Assembly: GCA_927405585.1 (NCBI GenBank)
Contig: CAKMJS010000121.1
Location: 1 to 46,330, forward strand
Direction: 5' to 3'
DNA from: an uncultured Desulfosporosinus sp.
GTDB lineage: Bacteria > Bacillota > Desulfitobacteriia > Desulfitobacteriales > Desulfitobacteriaceae
DNA: 46,330 nt
In this document: in pieces, positions 32,005-43,600 of the stretch
Layout of the letters: every line of letters begins with the position of its first letter
Position numbering within the stretch: the first letter of the stretch is position 1
The notes under the pieces: generated by a model
What the model was told of the DNA's origin: nothing
The model's input: the letters and a program-made list of their open reading frames with translations, nothing else
Databases searched by the model: none
Made by a program: the position numbers and the translations under genes

Positions 32005-33236
32005 TATGCATCCCTCCTAACGCCAAACCATGTTGTATTCATTTTTGGGCTGATTCCAACAGTCCAGCGTAATACCAGACGGGTAAACGTGATTGCAGTG
32101 AATAAACTTACGATGATCCCAATACCCAAGGTAAGTGCAAATCCCTGGATGGAACCGGTTCCTAAGGCGTAAAGGGTAATCGCGGCTATCAGTGTTGTTA
32201 CATGAGCATCAATAACCGTGATGAAAGCCCTGCTAAAGCCAGATTCTACGCCAGCTCGCAACGATTTTCCAAGCCGTATTTCCTCTTTGACTCGTTCATA
32301 AATAATGATATTAAAGTCAACTGCCATCCCCACCGAAAGGATAAAGCCGGCGATGCCCGGCAGAGTTAATACCACTCGGAACATCCAAAAAATCCATAAA
32401 ACGAGGAGAGCATATACAACTAGGGAGAAATTGGCTACAACCCCAGGTAACCTGTAGAACACGAGCATAAAGAGAAATATAAAGATAAGACCGTAAATTC
32501 CGGCCTGAATGCTTTTGTTAAGGGAGTCAACTCCCAAAGAGGCTCCTACCTGACGCTTCTCGGCAATACTCATGCTCACAGGCAAAGAACCAGAGCGCAT
32601 GAGGACCGCATCATTAGCTGCCTCTTCTAAAGTAGCATATCCGGTAATCTCCGCTTGACCATTGAGGATAGGTGTATTAACAGTCGGATTTGTCAAAAGT
32701 TCTTCATCGAGATAAACGCCCAGTCTTTGATCGAGCAACTTAGTCGTTACATCCGCAAACTTTTTAGCCCCATCAGCAGAGAAGGTTAAATTAATGACAT
32801 ACCCCTGCGTCTGACCTTGTCCTCCCTTGGCATCTTTGAGATCATTCCCTTCCAAGACAACATTGCCTTGGGGATCTCTAAAGGTTAACTTGGCCGTTGT
32901 TTTTAAGATTTCAACTGCTTTATCTGGGTCAGTAACCCCAGCTAAGTCAACGATAATCCGTTTCTTATCATAGTCTGCTTGAACTGTGGGTTCAGATACC
33001 CCCAAATCATTGACCCTGTTCTCAATGATTACCTTTGCTCTGTCTATATCATCTCGCGTAATTGGAGTACCACTCTTATCTTGTTCTGCTTGTAGTACTA
33101 AGTGCACTCCACCGCGTAGATCAAGTCCCAAAGGGATACCTTTTACGGGATCCACAAGGGGTTTAACCGATAGTGCAACAGCTACTGCAACCAGTAACAC
33201 AAGTGCTACTAGCTTAATGATGTTTCCCCGTCTCAT
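32004..33236 (-). CDS. secD: Protein translocase subunit SecD
   Basis: A 410-residue membrane protein. After the first transmembrane segment come GIPLGLDLRGGVHLVLQAE (near 36), a periplasmic domain with ENRVNDLGVSEPTVQ and IIVDLAGVTDPDKAV, and the C-terminal transmembrane block with SVGMAVDFNIIIYERVKEE (near 300). It is shorter than the E. coli form, as in other Firmicutes with split secD and secF. It partners SecF and probably YajC, which lies two genes upstream. Confidence 0.96.
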   Translation of the reverse strand: MRRGNIIKLVALVLLVAVAVALSVKPLVDPVKGIPLGLDLRGGVHLVLQAEQDKSGTPITRDDIDRAKVIIENRVNDLGVSEPTVQADYDKKRIIVDLAGVTDPDKAVEILKTTAKLTFRDPQGNVVLEGNDLKDAKGGQGQTQGYVINLTFSADGAKKFADVTTKLLDQRLGVYLDEELLTNPTVNTPILNGQAEITGYATLEEAANDAVLMRSGSLPVSMSIAEKRQVGASLGVDSLNKSIQAGIYGLIFIFLFMLVFYRLPGVVANFSLVVYALLVLWIFWMFRVVLTLPGIAGFILSVGMAVDFNIIIYERVKEEIRLGKSLRAGVESGFSRAFITVIDAHVTTLIAAITLYALGTGSIQGFALTLGIGIIVSLFTAITFTRLVLRWTVGISPKMNTTWFGVRRDA

Positions 33237-33344
33237 CTGCTTTCCTCCCTTTCAATATAATGGGACTTGCCCATACCAACCATCATTATAAAACTTTCAG
33301 GATTACAATGTCAATCCGAAATAAGCGGGAAAATAATGGCTACC

Positions 33345-34007
33345 TTAGAGCAACTTAACATCGTTGATCTTTAATTCAAATTGAGTAAGTAAAAATTCAG
33401 CCGCCCTCCGGGATAAAAGCATCCGTGCTAGAAAGATCTCGAAGTATTCCATCACAGGGCAAATCTCGGTATCAATCATAAGTTCTAAGGCAATTCGTTC
33501 TTTTGGATAGACGCGAAGAAAGGAGCGTTTGACCGCATAATTAACCCGGTCATGAATATCAAACTTAGCCAAGTCAGAATTTCGCACGCGAGAACGATGA
33601 ACGTCTGATTTATCTGCTAGGATCAACGCGGCCGATATGTTATTAACTGGATTCCCATCCTGCTCATCATGGTTCCCGATCGCCCCAATCAAAGAAGCGA
33701 TCTCTTCAGGCGGCATGCCATGCCGTTCTAGTATCCCAGCCGCGAGAATTGCCCCTGAATGGGCATGAGCAACACGATTGACAGCATTTCCGATGTCATG
33801 TAAGTAACCCGCAATGGCTGCTAGCTCGCACTCTCTTTCGGGATGTTCCATCTTGAGTAGTATATTCGAAGCGATGTGGGAAACCAGCCCTGCATGCCTA
33901 AGTCCATGCTCCGTATACCCTATGGCTGCTAGATGACGGTTTCCGGCATCAATCAGTGCTTGAACATAAGAATCTGCTTTAATCTCTTGCAGGGTAACCT
34001 TTGTCAA
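33345..34007 (-). CDS. HD-domain phosphohydrolase
   Basis: A 220-residue protein with the HD motif chain: GLRHAGLVSHIAS near residue 38, AGYLHDIGNAV near 68 (His-Asp pair), AHAHSGAILA near 83, and IGNHDEQ near 113, then LILADKSDVHRSRVR, the last metal aspartate. Such proteins hydrolyse phosphate esters or nucleotides. The C-terminal ~80 residues look like a separate small domain. The start is a TTG with GGAGG 8 bases upstream; it overlaps the EcsC-like gene by 29 bases, implying translational coupling. Confidence 0.85.
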   Translation of the reverse strand: MTKVTLQEIKADSYVQALIDAGNRHLAAIGYTEHGLRHAGLVSHIASNILLKMEHPERECELAAIAGYLHDIGNAVNRVAHAHSGAILAAGILERHGMPPEEIASLIGAIGNHDEQDGNPVNNISAALILADKSDVHRSRVRNSDLAKFDIHDRVNYAVKRSFLRVYPKERIALELMIDTEICPVMEYFEIFLARMLLSRRAAEFLLTQFELKINDVKLL

Positions 34008-34773
34008 AATAAATCCCTCCTGAACTACGTAACCGATAACAATTCTTTCCGACCGTACCTAATTCGTCCAGCAGACCATAATTCGCCCATGCTCCTACGA
34101 TAGCGCCCAAGCCGGGTATAAGCTGAAGGGTTTTTCGGAAATCAATGGCGTCTCGATATTCCTTTTGAAATTGATCCCAATCAATCTGCTGTAAATGCTC
34201 TTCTTCAACTGGCCAATTGCCGATGTTCTCGTCCCAATTGAGAATAATCTTAAATAATTCAAGACGTTTTTCCTGACTCGAAAAAGTCAATTGGAAAATA
34301 TACAGCAAAAACAAACGTTCTCTGTAATCCTTAGTAGAAAATCCATAAAGATGTGCTAACTCAAAGAGAAACTTCATTTTGATGGCAATGAGTGCTGGAA
34401 AATCAGCTATAGCGAGGGTGAAACCGCCTGCACCAGTTCCTGCACCTTCCGCAGCGGCAATCTTTCGATATTTCGTAAGCAGAGTATCCGCCAATTGATC
34501 ACGCTCTTGTAAAGGAACGTGAAAAAGAGGTGGGCTCTTAGGGATAAAATCTAAACCGTAGACTACTGATTTAACCAACCCTTTGACAGTTGCCGTGATC
34601 ACCGTATGCACCTTTTTTGGTATGACCTTGTCATTTACTTTCGTTTGAAGGACTTTTGTCGTTCGTTCCAACAGTCCCGGAGGTTTTAGTAATCTCCTCC
34701 TCCAATGGGCTAAGTCAACTCGCACATGCTCTTCATAGCTTTGTTCTTGAAACGGATCGTTATATAAGGGCAC
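33979..34773 (-). CDS. EcsC-family protein
   Basis: A 264-residue protein with the EcsC pattern: an N-terminal helix of basic residues, KGLVKSVVYGLDFIPKS, a glycine-rich stretch GAGTGAGGFTLAIADFPALIAIKMKF near 115-140, LLYIFQLTF, and LQLIPGLGAIVGAWANY near 225-240. EcsC was named from the Bacillus ecs ABC transporter locus, but the role of the stand-alone family is unknown. Here it has no ABC transporter next to it; it is coupled to an HD phosphohydrolase gene. Confidence 0.85.
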   Translation of the reverse strand: MPLYNDPFQEQSYEEHVRVDLAHWRRRLLKPPGLLERTTKVLQTKVNDKVIPKKVHTVITATVKGLVKSVVYGLDFIPKSPPLFHVPLQERDQLADTLLTKYRKIAAAEGAGTGAGGFTLAIADFPALIAIKMKFLFELAHLYGFSTKDYRERLFLLYIFQLTFSSQEKRLELFKIILNWDENIGNWPVEEEHLQQIDWDQFQKEYRDAIDFRKTLQLIPGLGAIVGAWANYGLLDELGTVGKNCYRLRSSGGIYFDKGYPARD

Positions 34774-34813
34774 AGGTGTTCACCCCTAATTCTCATATCT
34801 GAAAAACAAGCTT

Positions 34814-34843
34814 AAAAGCAAGTGGTCTGAACCACTTGCTTTT
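34814..34843 (-). terminator. Terminator downstream of yajC
   Basis: AAAAGCAAGTGGT (34814-34826) pairs perfectly with ACCACTTGCTTTT (34831-34843) around a CTGA tetraloop, with TTTTAAG on the minus-strand side. It ends the tgt-yajC unit before the EcsC-like gene. Confidence 0.9.
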
Positions 34844-34858
34844 ATGATACTTTCTTTT

Positions 34859-34900
34859 AGTGAGACTGCTACTCCTACAAGTGGGAGGGGCCTCCGTAGA
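34859..34900. repeat. Dispersed hairpin repeat copy (degenerate)
   Basis: GTGAGACTGCTACTCCTACAAGTGGGAG followed by CTCCGTAG, a diverged copy of the element at 29075-29120 and 40009-40060 (given as consecutive motif pieces: GTGAGACTGCTACTCC, TACAAGTGGGAG, CCTCCGTAG). It sits between yajC and its terminator. Confidence 0.65.
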
Positions 34901-34913
34901 TTCTTATCTTTTA

Positions 34914-35201
34914 TTAACTTTTTTCAAGGTCAATATCACGATTTTCTACGCTAATAATTCCCGATTTAGCCATTTCAACTTCTACTTTTTCCGCAATCAG
35001 TAAAATAACAGAATCGTCCTTTACTTTAACGATTTTACCATAGAGTCCCCCAGCTGTGATGATCTGATCCCTTACTTTTATACTACTGAGTAAGGCTTGG
35101 CGCTTTTTAGCCTGCTTCTGTTGTGGTCGGATCATGAGAAAGTACATAATACCGAAAAAAACCACAAAATATAGGACTAAAGTCATTGTCGATGAATCCA
35201 T
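34914..35201 (-). CDS. yajC: Preprotein translocase subunit YajC
   Basis: A 95-residue protein: one N-terminal transmembrane helix (LVLYFVVFFGIMYFLM), the PQQKQAKKRQALLSSIKVRD motif and ITAGGLYGKIVKVKDDSVIL, then a charged tail. It associates with SecDF at the export channel. The position after tgt and before secDF is standard; in this window an EcsC/HD pair lies between. Confidence 0.95.
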   Translation of the reverse strand: MDSSTMTLVLYFVVFFGIMYFLMIRPQQKQAKKRQALLSSIKVRDQIITAGGLYGKIVKVKDDSVILLIAEKVEVEMAKSGIISVENRDIDLEKS

Positions 35202-35284
35202 TTTATTATCCCCCTTTATTTAGTCTTAAAACTATTCCCCATGACTGGGCAAAAATCCTGCTCAATATATCGAAAATAGGAAAA

Positions 35285-37490
<2,206 letters not shown>

Positions 37491-37494
37491 ACCA

Positions 37495-38844
37495 TCATTC
37501 TCCTTTGATATGAGCATTGGCATAATAAAACGCTAATATTTCCTGATAGCTATACCCCAATTGGGCCATATGATAAGCACCCCATTGAGACATCCCAACA
37601 CCATGTCCCCAACCCCGTCCATCAAAAATAAAGGCACCCAATGGTTGAGTATCCGGACTTGGTCCAAGGGATGAACTATAAATTTTCGAAAGCAAGGGTC
37701 CCTGATTCTTTTGATCTAACCGCGATGATTTCGAGACAAGAGATTCTGGAGCTCCAAAAAACACTGATAGGCCCAGTTTTCCTAACGGATCAAAGCTTTT
37801 AGCCATTTGTTGGGCCTCAAAGAAGGTCCCTAATAAGGCGAACTTTTTAATGGGTTGCCCAAAGGGGTAAAACTTTTTAACAAAGGTCCGTGCTGTAACG
37901 GTTTTGGATTGCCCGAATCCGTCTTCCATCCTAACACTTTTTACTCTTCCAGAGGGGAATTTGTCAAGTTCAACCTTACGTACGGGTCCAAGCCCAAAGG
38001 TAGAGCCGAGAACTGGAGCCGAGACGATAAAGCGCCAATGATTTGCAGCCCCACCAACCCCTTCAGAATAGGGATCTGGACGAGACACATTATTACTATC
38101 TGAGTTTCCCCAGACATTTTTTGCATCTTCTGTATATCCACCGCTATGCGCAGAATAGAGAGCTTCAATCGGTTGACCGCTGAGATCATCGACGAGAATT
38201 TCACCTCTCGTTGCCTCAACTGCCACTGTTGCTTCTCCCTCTACGAGCTTACCTGCATAGGCTTGGTCAATATCCGGAGAATCCGTAATCGTCTTTTTGC
38301 CATTTTCAGTATGTCTCACGACGAAGGTCCGCGCAGCTACTGCTTGTGCCTTGAGCGCTTCTGCTCCACCATTAGACCACGCATTGCTCATTTCCATAGG
38401 CACAACGCCTTTAAGGTAGTCTTCACTATCGACCCTATTTACTAACTGCCAATGACTGTTTTTCCAACTTAGCTGTAAATCACCGCGATAAACAGCTGCT
38501 TTATCCTCTGGTGTTTTAACGCTTAGACTACCCGCATTGCTGCCCTTAATTTCTAAAGTAGACCCTTTCATGACTTGAAATTCCTGATGATTAATTCTAA
38601 GTATTGGGGCCCACCCTCCCCAGCCTACTTGTATGCTAGAACCCGCTGAGAACTTGTGGGTCGTTGTATCCACAATCAACTGATAGTCTCCATTCTTAAC
38701 CTCGATTTCCACCCATCCAGCCTCGCCCAATTTCCATACAAGCTCAACCGAAATCTCTTTCGCTGAACATGGTGTCGCTCGTATCAGCACAAATATCACT
38801 AAAGCTATACAGAAAAATGGTAACCGATACACAATCCGGGTCAT
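37495..38844 (-). CDS. SpoIID/LytB-domain exported protein
   Basis: With the ATG at 38844 (AAAGGG 10 bases upstream) the protein has 449 residues; the frame begins 12 codons earlier. The N-terminus is a signal peptide ([15 protein letters not shown], cleaved near ATPCSA). The SpoIID domain has [43 protein letters not shown]-type repeats and [16 protein letters not shown] near 410. SpoIID is a lytic transglycosylase working with SpoIIP during engulfment; related domains occur in LytB amidase enhancers. Position between queA and ruvB is characteristic of clostridia-like spore formers. Confidence 0.9.
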   Translation of the reverse strand: MTRIVYRLPFFCIALVIFVLIRATPCSAKEISVELVWKLGEAGWVEIEVKNGDYQLIVDTTTHKFSAGSSIQVGWGGWAPILRINHQEFQVMKGSTLEIKGSNAGSLSVKTPEDKAAVYRGDLQLSWKNSHWQLVNRVDSEDYLKGVVPMEMSNAWSNGGAEALKAQAVAARTFVVRHTENGKKTITDSPDIDQAYAGKLVEGEATVAVEATRGEILVDDLSGQPIEALYSAHSGGYTEDAKNVWGNSDSNNVSRPDPYSEGVGGAANHWRFIVSAPVLGSTFGLGPVRKVELDKFPSGRVKSVRMEDGFGQSKTVTARTFVKKFYPFGQPIKKFALLGTFFEAQQMAKSFDPLGKLGLSVFFGAPESLVSKSSRLDQKNQGPLLSKIYSSSLGPSPDTQPLGAFIFDGRGWGHGVGMSQWGAYHMAQLGYSYQEILAFYYANAHIKGE

Positions 38845-38932
38845 GCTCGTCACACCCTTTCTTGGCATCTCAGAAAGCATTCTGATGTCAGATTACCCTT
38901 TTTTCTCGGCTAATATGCTCTCGATTTTTCTC

Positions 38933-39970
38933 CTAAACCTTGTCTTCAGGGAACAGTCCGTAATCAGTCCTATTCTGGGGTAGAGTGTAGCCTAAATGCT
39001 GGTATGCCCTCACGGTTGCCACGCGTCCCCGGGGAGTCCGTTGTAAAAAACCCATTTGCAGTAAAAACGGTTCAACAACGTCTTCAATCGTCACTGACTC
39101 TTCTCCAATGGTTGACGCGAGCGTCTCCAAGCCAACCGGTCCGCCAGCAAATACTTCAATAATAGTTTTTAGAGCTTTCTGGTCAATCTGATCCAAGCCC
39201 ACCGGATCGACTTCCAACCGATTAAGTGCTTCTCGAGCGATTGTTTGAGTCACGACGCCATCTTCCCAGACTAAGGCAAAATCTCGAACTCGTTTTAACA
39301 AACGGTTGCCCACCCTTGGGGTTCCCCGGGAACGTCGGGCAATTTCTTCAGCTCCGTCATCGGTAATATCTAATCTTAAAATACCTGCCGCTCGAAGCAC
39401 AATTTCTTTTAAATCCTCGACCTCATAGAATTCCAGACGGCTAATCACTCCAAAACGATCTCGCAAGGGAGACGTTAACTGTCCAGCGCGGGTTGTAGCT
39501 CCAACTAACGTAAACGGTGGAAGAGACAGTCGAATAGACCGCGCACTTGGCCCTTTTCCAATCACAATGTCTAAACATCCATCTTCCATCGCAGAATACA
39601 GGATTTCTTCTGTGGTAGAGTTCAAGCGATGGATTTCATCGATAAATAGCACATCCCGAGGCTCTAATGCCGTTAGGATAGCTGCTAAGTCCCCAGGACG
39701 TTCAATAGCCGGACCGGACGTAGTGCGTATACTGACGCCCATTTCCGTCGCAATTATATTGGCGAGCGTTGTTTTACCTAAACCTGGCGGACCATATAGT
39801 AAGACGTGATCCAAGGCTTCTCCACGGGTGGAAGCGGCTTGAATAAAGATACTCAAGTTATCTTTCACTTTTCTCTGCCCTATGTAGTCATTCATGCGGC
39901 TAGGACGAAGTACTTCCCCTTCATTATGATCTGTCAGTTGTTCTTGTGGAGCAACCAGACGCTCTTCCAT
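38933..39970 (-). CDS. ruvB: Holliday-junction branch-migration ATPase RuvB
   Basis: With the ATG at 39970 (GAGGTGG 7 bases upstream) the protein has 345 residues, the family length. Walker A is [11 protein letters not shown] near 60 and Walker [10 protein letters not shown] near 112; sensor GATTRAG and the arginine finger SPLRDRFG follow. The C-terminal winged helix ends in [13 protein letters not shown]. It drives branch migration with RuvA. It lies directly downstream of ruvA, separated by a dispersed hairpin repeat. Confidence 0.97.
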   Translation of the reverse strand: MEERLVAPQEQLTDHNEGEVLRPSRMNDYIGQRKVKDNLSIFIQAASTRGEALDHVLLYGPPGLGKTTLANIIATEMGVSIRTTSGPAIERPGDLAAILTALEPRDVLFIDEIHRLNSTTEEILYSAMEDGCLDIVIGKGPSARSIRLSLPPFTLVGATTRAGQLTSPLRDRFGVISRLEFYEVEDLKEIVLRAAGILRLDITDDGAEEIARRSRGTPRVGNRLLKRVRDFALVWEDGVVTQTIAREALNRLEVDPVGLDQIDQKALKTIIEVFAGGPVGLETLASTIGEESVTIEDVVEPFLLQMGFLQRTPRGRVATVRAYQHLGYTLPQNRTDYGLFPEDKV

Positions 39971-40008
39971 TTCCAGTCCACCTCTCGTAGCCTCTAATTC
40001 ATCCATCT

Positions 40009-40060
40009 AATCGTGAGACTCACACTTCTTCAAGTGAGAGTGGTCAACTCCGTACTCTGC
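40009..40060. repeat. Dispersed hairpin repeat copy between ruvA and ruvB
   Basis: AATCGTGAGACTCACACTT, CTTCAAGTGAGAGTGG and AACTCCGTACTCTGC follow each other, a near copy of the element at 29073-29120 (hairpin arms ACTCACACTT/AAGTGAGAGT with one mismatch, then CTCCGTACTC). Confidence 0.75.
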
Positions 40061-40063
40061 ATA

Positions 40064-40663
40064 TTAGCCGCCAGCCAGTAAACGAAGTGCCTTCTTAACC
40101 TGTTCTTCAGTCGTTAATTCTCCACTGGCTTTTAGGGTTTGGCCAAGTGCCTGCCTTGCTTCTTCCAAACCAAAGCCAAGAGCCAGTAAGGTTTGTAACG
40201 CTTCAGAGTGAGTTAGAGGAGATGGGGTAGAGAACGATTCCCCTCCAGCCGGAAATGAAACGTGTCCTTTAAATTTTTCTTTGAGCTCTAAAATAAGCCG
40301 TTGAGCTGTTTTCTTCCCAATGCCTGGTACTTTAGTTAATAAATTAAGGTTTTCACTAACAATGGCACTTTCAATCTGAACTGCGCCGAAGGTTGAAAGG
40401 AGCGATATGGCTGCTTTAGGACCAATGCCTGACACACTCAACATTTCCAGAAAGAGTTGTTTTTCTTCTAAAGAGGAGAACCCGTACAGAGATAAATCAT
40501 CTTCGCGCATAATTACATGGGTGTACACGACAAGTTCTTGCCCGGGACTAGACTTCGCTAAGAGCCCATAGGGCACAGTCAATAAATACCCAACTCCTTG
40601 TACATCCAGCACCAACCGCTCTGTTTGAATTTCCCATACCTTACCTCTCAACATCCCAATCAT
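40064..40663 (-). CDS. ruvA: Holliday-junction-binding protein RuvA
   Basis: A 199-residue protein with an N-terminal OB fold ([49 protein letters not shown] in part), two helix-hairpin-helix motifs ([20 protein letters not shown]) and a C-terminal domain III ([20 protein letters not shown]). It holds the junction for RuvB and guides RuvC. It overlaps the ruvC stop by 4 bases. Confidence 0.97.
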   Translation of the reverse strand: MIGMLRGKVWEIQTERLVLDVQGVGYLLTVPYGLLAKSSPGQELVVYTHVIMREDDLSLYGFSSLEEKQLFLEMLSVSGIGPKAAISLLSTFGAVQIESAIVSENLNLLTKVPGIGKKTAQRLILELKEKFKGHVSFPAGGESFSTPSPLTHSEALQTLLALGFGLEEARQALGQTLKASGELTTEEQVKKALRLLAGG

Positions 40664-41157
40664 CGGAATTCCTCCATTCTCCGATTCAATGCAAAACTAT
40701 GGGCATGACAGATTGCCACGGCTAAGGCATCTGCCGTATCGTCCGGTTTCGGGATTTCGTCCAGTCTTAACAAGCCTTTAACCATTTGTTGGACCTGTTT
40801 TTTCTCGGCTCTCCCATATCCCACAACTGCCTGTTTTATCTGTAAGGGGGTATATTCATAGACAGGAATACCTTGTTGGGCACTCGTTAACAACACAACC
40901 CCCCGGGCATGCCCGACAGAGAGTGCGGTTGTAGTATTGCGATTAAAGAAAAGCTCCTCTACTGCCATGTGGTCAGGAGGGTGCTCCTTAAGGAACGGTA
41001 CAATCTGTTCATATAACATTAACAAACGTTCTGCTAAGGGCGTGTGAGCAGGCGTACGCCAGCATGAATAAGTGAGCGCACTTAAGTGATTCCCTTTTTG
41101 TTCAATTAAACCATATCCCATAATTGCTGTTCCAGGGTCAATTCCTAATATAATCAT
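40660..41157 (-). CDS. ruvC: Crossover junction endodeoxyribonuclease RuvC
   Basis: A 165-residue RNase H-like nuclease with the acidic residues Asp7 ([14 protein letters not shown]), Glu66 ([12 protein letters not shown]) and [13 protein letters not shown] near 140. It resolves Holliday junctions by paired nicks at preferred sites. The ATG follows AGGAAGACGTGT. It heads the ruvC-ruvA-ruvB order. Confidence 0.97.
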   Translation of the reverse strand: MIILGIDPGTAIMGYGLIEQKGNHLSALTYSCWRTPAHTPLAERLLMLYEQIVPFLKEHPPDHMAVEELFFNRNTTTALSVGHARGVVLLTSAQQGIPVYEYTPLQIKQAVVGYGRAEKKQVQQMVKGLLRLDEIPKPDDTADALAVAICHAHSFALNRRMEEFR

Positions 41158-41235
41158 ACACGTCTTCCTTTCAACATAATAGATTTCGACAGAAGACGCA
41201 CGATTCCCTTTCTACTCCATACCTTTCTACTTAAG

Positions 41236-41592
41236 CTACAGGGTTTCATTGACCGTATCAATAAACGATTGAACTTCATCGAGAGAATAGAGCTCGACCT
41301 TAGGAGCCATATCCAACACCTCCTTGGGCCAAGTCTGAACATTTAACGTCGTAATGACTCTACCGCTCGCTCCCGGAGATCCTTCGAGCACGGATAGCAC
41401 CCCTTGCTCGACCTTAAAATAATAGGTAAGCTCAGTCAAAGCATTATCCTTTGAAGCGGGCTCTGCGTTAATAGCATCTAAAGCAATACTGGCACGATGG
41501 TTATCATACCACCAATCCGTTGCAGCAGGTACGATGCTTCCGATTCCAATACCGATCATCAGGACTATACTCATCACAATACGACTAGACAT
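41236..41592 (-). CDS. BofC-like exported protein
   Basis: A 118-residue protein with one N-terminal transmembrane/signal segment (IVMSIVLMIGIGIGSIV). Its C-terminal ~65 residues (YYFKVEQGVLSVLEGSPG, then LDMAPKVELYSLDEVQSFID) match the small BofC C-terminal-type domain, in which a short beta strand precedes a V-x-V-F pattern and a P-V-x-S/L-x-D-E-L helix. In Bacillus, bofC lies next to ruvA and its product inhibits SpoIVB protease signalling across the forespore membranes. Here it lies next to ruvC, which supports the link. The similarity is by pattern; certainty is moderate. The ribosome site is inside a hairpin (see that entry). Confidence 0.65.
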   Translation of the reverse strand: MSSRIVMSIVLMIGIGIGSIVPAATDWWYDNHRASIALDAINAEPASKDNALTELTYYFKVEQGVLSVLEGSPGASGRVITTLNVQTWPKEVLDMAPKVELYSLDEVQSFIDTVNETL

Positions 41593-41600
41593 AATGAAAA

Positions 41601-41644
41601 ACCCTCCTGACTTTGTCTTTTAGTTCTAGTCTTGCCAGGAGGGT
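41601..41644 (-). promoter_or_regulatory. Hairpin enclosing the ribosome site of the BofC-like gene
   Basis: ACCCTCCTG (minus-strand reading of 41636-41644) pairs perfectly with CAGGAGGGT (41601-41609), loop 26 bases. The 3' arm contains AGGAGGG, the only ribosome site of the downstream ATG (10 bases away), and is followed by TTTTTCATT, so it can also act as a terminator. Either way expression of the BofC-like gene would be low unless the stem opens. Confidence 0.7.
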
Positions 41645-41688
41645 ATAATTATTAATCGTTATAGTGTTAGCACTAGACTCTTTAAGGA

Positions 41689-42441
41689 CTAAAAGTCTTC
41701 GTCAGCCAAAGCATCCGCCAGCTCAAAATTAGAATAAACCCCTTGAGCATCATCATGGTCTTCTAACGTATCCATCAAATGGATAATCTTTCGGGCCTGT
41801 GCAGCATCGGTTATCTCGATGGTATTTTGTGGAATCGGACTAATCACCGCTTCCGCAACGGAAATCGTTTGCTCCAGAAGTGCCTGTCGTACACTTTCCA
41901 TGGCATCAGGCGTGGTAAATACAACATACCCTTCCTCATCTATCTCAAAATCCTCAGCCCCTGCTTCTAAGGTCAACATCATTAGATCATCTTCGCTAAA
42001 CTTTAGTCCCTCGCGCAGGATCCTTAATTGCCCTTTTTCTTCAAACATCCAGCCGACACTGCCTGTCTCACCCATGTTCCCACCATTTTTAGAGAAGATA
42101 TAACGAATTTCCCCCGCTGTACGGTTACGGTTATCCGTTAAAATATCAATCATGACGGCAACCCCTCCGGGTCCATACCCTTCATAACGAAGCTCTTCAT
42201 AAACTGATCCTTCTGCTCCGCCAGTCCCTTTAAGAATAGCTCGTTGGATATTCTCGTTAGGCACATTTTCCGCCTTGGCGTTTTCAATGGCGATCTTTAA
42301 TCGGAAGTCGTTAATGTCTCCTCCACTGGCTCGGGAGGCAACCACCAGTTCCCGGCCCAGTTTGGTGAACATTTTCCCCTTATGAGCATCTGCCTTACCT
42401 TTTTTATGTTTAATATTTGCCCACTTTGAATGTCCTGACAT
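41689..42441 (-). CDS. yebC: YebC/PmpR-family (TACO1) protein
   Basis: A 250-residue protein matching the family along its length: MSGHSKWANIKHKKGKADA..., LGRELVVASRASGGD, NIQRAILKGTGG, YEGYGPGGVAVMIDILTDNRNRTAGEIRYIFSKNGGNMGE in pieces, and ...VYSNFELADAL at the end. YebC proteins act as translation factors for polyproline stretches, or as regulators in older annotation. A Firmicute genome usually places it next to ruvC, as here. A promoter precedes it. Confidence 0.94.
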   Translation of the reverse strand: MSGHSKWANIKHKKGKADAHKGKMFTKLGRELVVASRASGGDINDFRLKIAIENAKAENVPNENIQRAILKGTGGAEGSVYEELRYEGYGPGGVAVMIDILTDNRNRTAGEIRYIFSKNGGNMGETGSVGWMFEEKGQLRILREGLKFSEDDLMMLTLEAGAEDFEIDEEGYVVFTTPDAMESVRQALLEQTISVAEAVISPIPQNTIEITDAAQARKIIHLMDTLEDHDDAQGVYSNFELADALADEDF

Positions 42442-42474
42442 GAAACTCCTCCTTATGCTCGTACACTATTGAAT

Positions 42475-42504
42475 AGTTTAGCATAGGGCAATTTCCCTTG
42501 TAAA
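42475..42504 (-). promoter_or_regulatory. Predicted promoter of yebC
   Basis: TTTACA (42499-42504) and TAAACT (42475-42480) are separated by 18 bases, ~35 bases upstream of the yebC ATG, whose ribosome site is AAGGAGGAG. Confidence 0.55.
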
Positions 42505-42520
42505 GCAATAATATGCATGC

Positions 42521-43435
42521 TTAATGAAAAACATCTGTGCTCAAATACCGTTCTCCCGTGTCCGGAGCCATGACTACCACACTTTTACCTTCTCCTAACG
42601 TTTCGGCAACTTTCAAGGCTGCGCTGACCGCAGCACCCGAAGAAATGCCCACTAAAAGCCCTTCTTCACGAGCTAAACGCCGAGTAATCTCTAAGGCATC
42701 CTCATTGCTCACTTGTATAAGCTCATCCACTATAGCCTTGTCAAAAACTAGGGGAACGAACCCGGCACCTATTCCTTGAATTTTATGTGGCCCTGGTTTT
42801 CCACCTGAAATAACTGGAGAAGCGGCGGGTTCCACACCGATAATCTTAATTTCAGGAAGATGAGCTTTTAATATCTGACCGACTCCAGTGATCGTGCCTC
42901 CTGTCCCGATACCTGCGACAAATGCATCCATCTCCTTCAACTGGTCGAGAAGTTCTAACGCCGTGCTTCGTCGATGCGCTTCTGGGTTGGCAGGGTTTTC
43001 AAATTGCTGCGGCATAAAGTAATTTGGGTTTTCACTAAGCAACCGTTTTGCCTCCGCAATTGCCCCTTTCATGCCTTCCGCTCCAGGTGTTAATACAAAT
43101 TCGGCACCATAAGCAGCCATTAGCATCCGCCGTTCGACACTCAGCGTATCGGGCATAACGACAATTAAGCGATAACCGCGGGCTGCAGCGATCATGGCCA
43201 GTCCAATCCCTGTGTTCCCACTCGTCGGTTCGATTATGGTCCCACCTGGGCGTAGTGCACCTCGTTTCTCCGCATCCTGAATCATCCCCCAGGCAATACG
43301 ATCCTTGACACTTCCGCCTGGATTAAACGATTCAACTTTAACATAAATATTTGCCATTCCTGGCTTGACCATTCGTTGCAAACGGACTAAAGGAGTCTGC
43401 CCTATCAAGTCCGTTATAGAATTTGCGACCCTCAT
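42521..43435 (-). CDS. cysK: Cysteine synthase (O-acetylserine sulfhydrylase)
   Basis: A 304-residue PLP enzyme. PLP lysine in the motif [14 protein letters not shown] near residue 43; the substrate-binding [14 protein letters not shown] near 70; [10 protein letters not shown] near 177; [10 protein letters not shown] near 265. It condenses O-acetylserine with sulfide to cysteine, linking sulfide assimilation to nifS-dependent sulfur use. It stands alone with its own promoter. Confidence 0.96.
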   Translation of the reverse strand: MRVANSITDLIGQTPLVRLQRMVKPGMANIYVKVESFNPGGSVKDRIAWGMIQDAEKRGALRPGGTIIEPTSGNTGIGLAMIAAARGYRLIVVMPDTLSVERRMLMAAYGAEFVLTPGAEGMKGAIAEAKRLLSENPNYFMPQQFENPANPEAHRRSTALELLDQLKEMDAFVAGIGTGGTITGVGQILKAHLPEIKIIGVEPAASPVISGGKPGPHKIQGIGAGFVPLVFDKAIVDELIQVSNEDALEITRRLAREEGLLVGISSGAAVSAALKVAETLGEGKSVVVMAPDTGERYLSTDVFH

Positions 43436-43474
43436 GTTTAATCCCCCTATTTCTTACTGTTTTACTATGCTTTA

Positions 43475-43503
43475 ATATTACCAAGAATCATACCCTTTGT
43501 CAA
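43475..43503 (-). promoter_or_regulatory. Predicted promoter of cysK
   Basis: TTGACA (43498-43503), 17 bases, TAATAT (43475-43480), about 40 bases upstream of the cysK ATG. No T-box or S-box motif is visible in the short leader. Confidence 0.75.
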
Positions 43504-43534
43504 ACCATCGAATACTACCTCTAATATTCATCCC

Positions 43535-43551
43535 ATCGTGAAGCTCCCACT
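43535..43551. repeat. Fragment of the dispersed hairpin repeat
   Basis: ATCGTGAAGCTCCCACT matches the 5' arm of the element at 29075-29092, with the distal arm missing. Confidence 0.5.
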
Positions 43552-43600
43552 AGTTTTCTCTCGGCAATCTCGATATTCAACGTATATTGAATGACTTGAC

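Noticed and set aside
41236-41592. BofC-like protein as a mere DUF with no name
   Set aside because: The C-terminal pattern and the neighbour ruvC favour the BofC-type reading, though confidence stays moderate.
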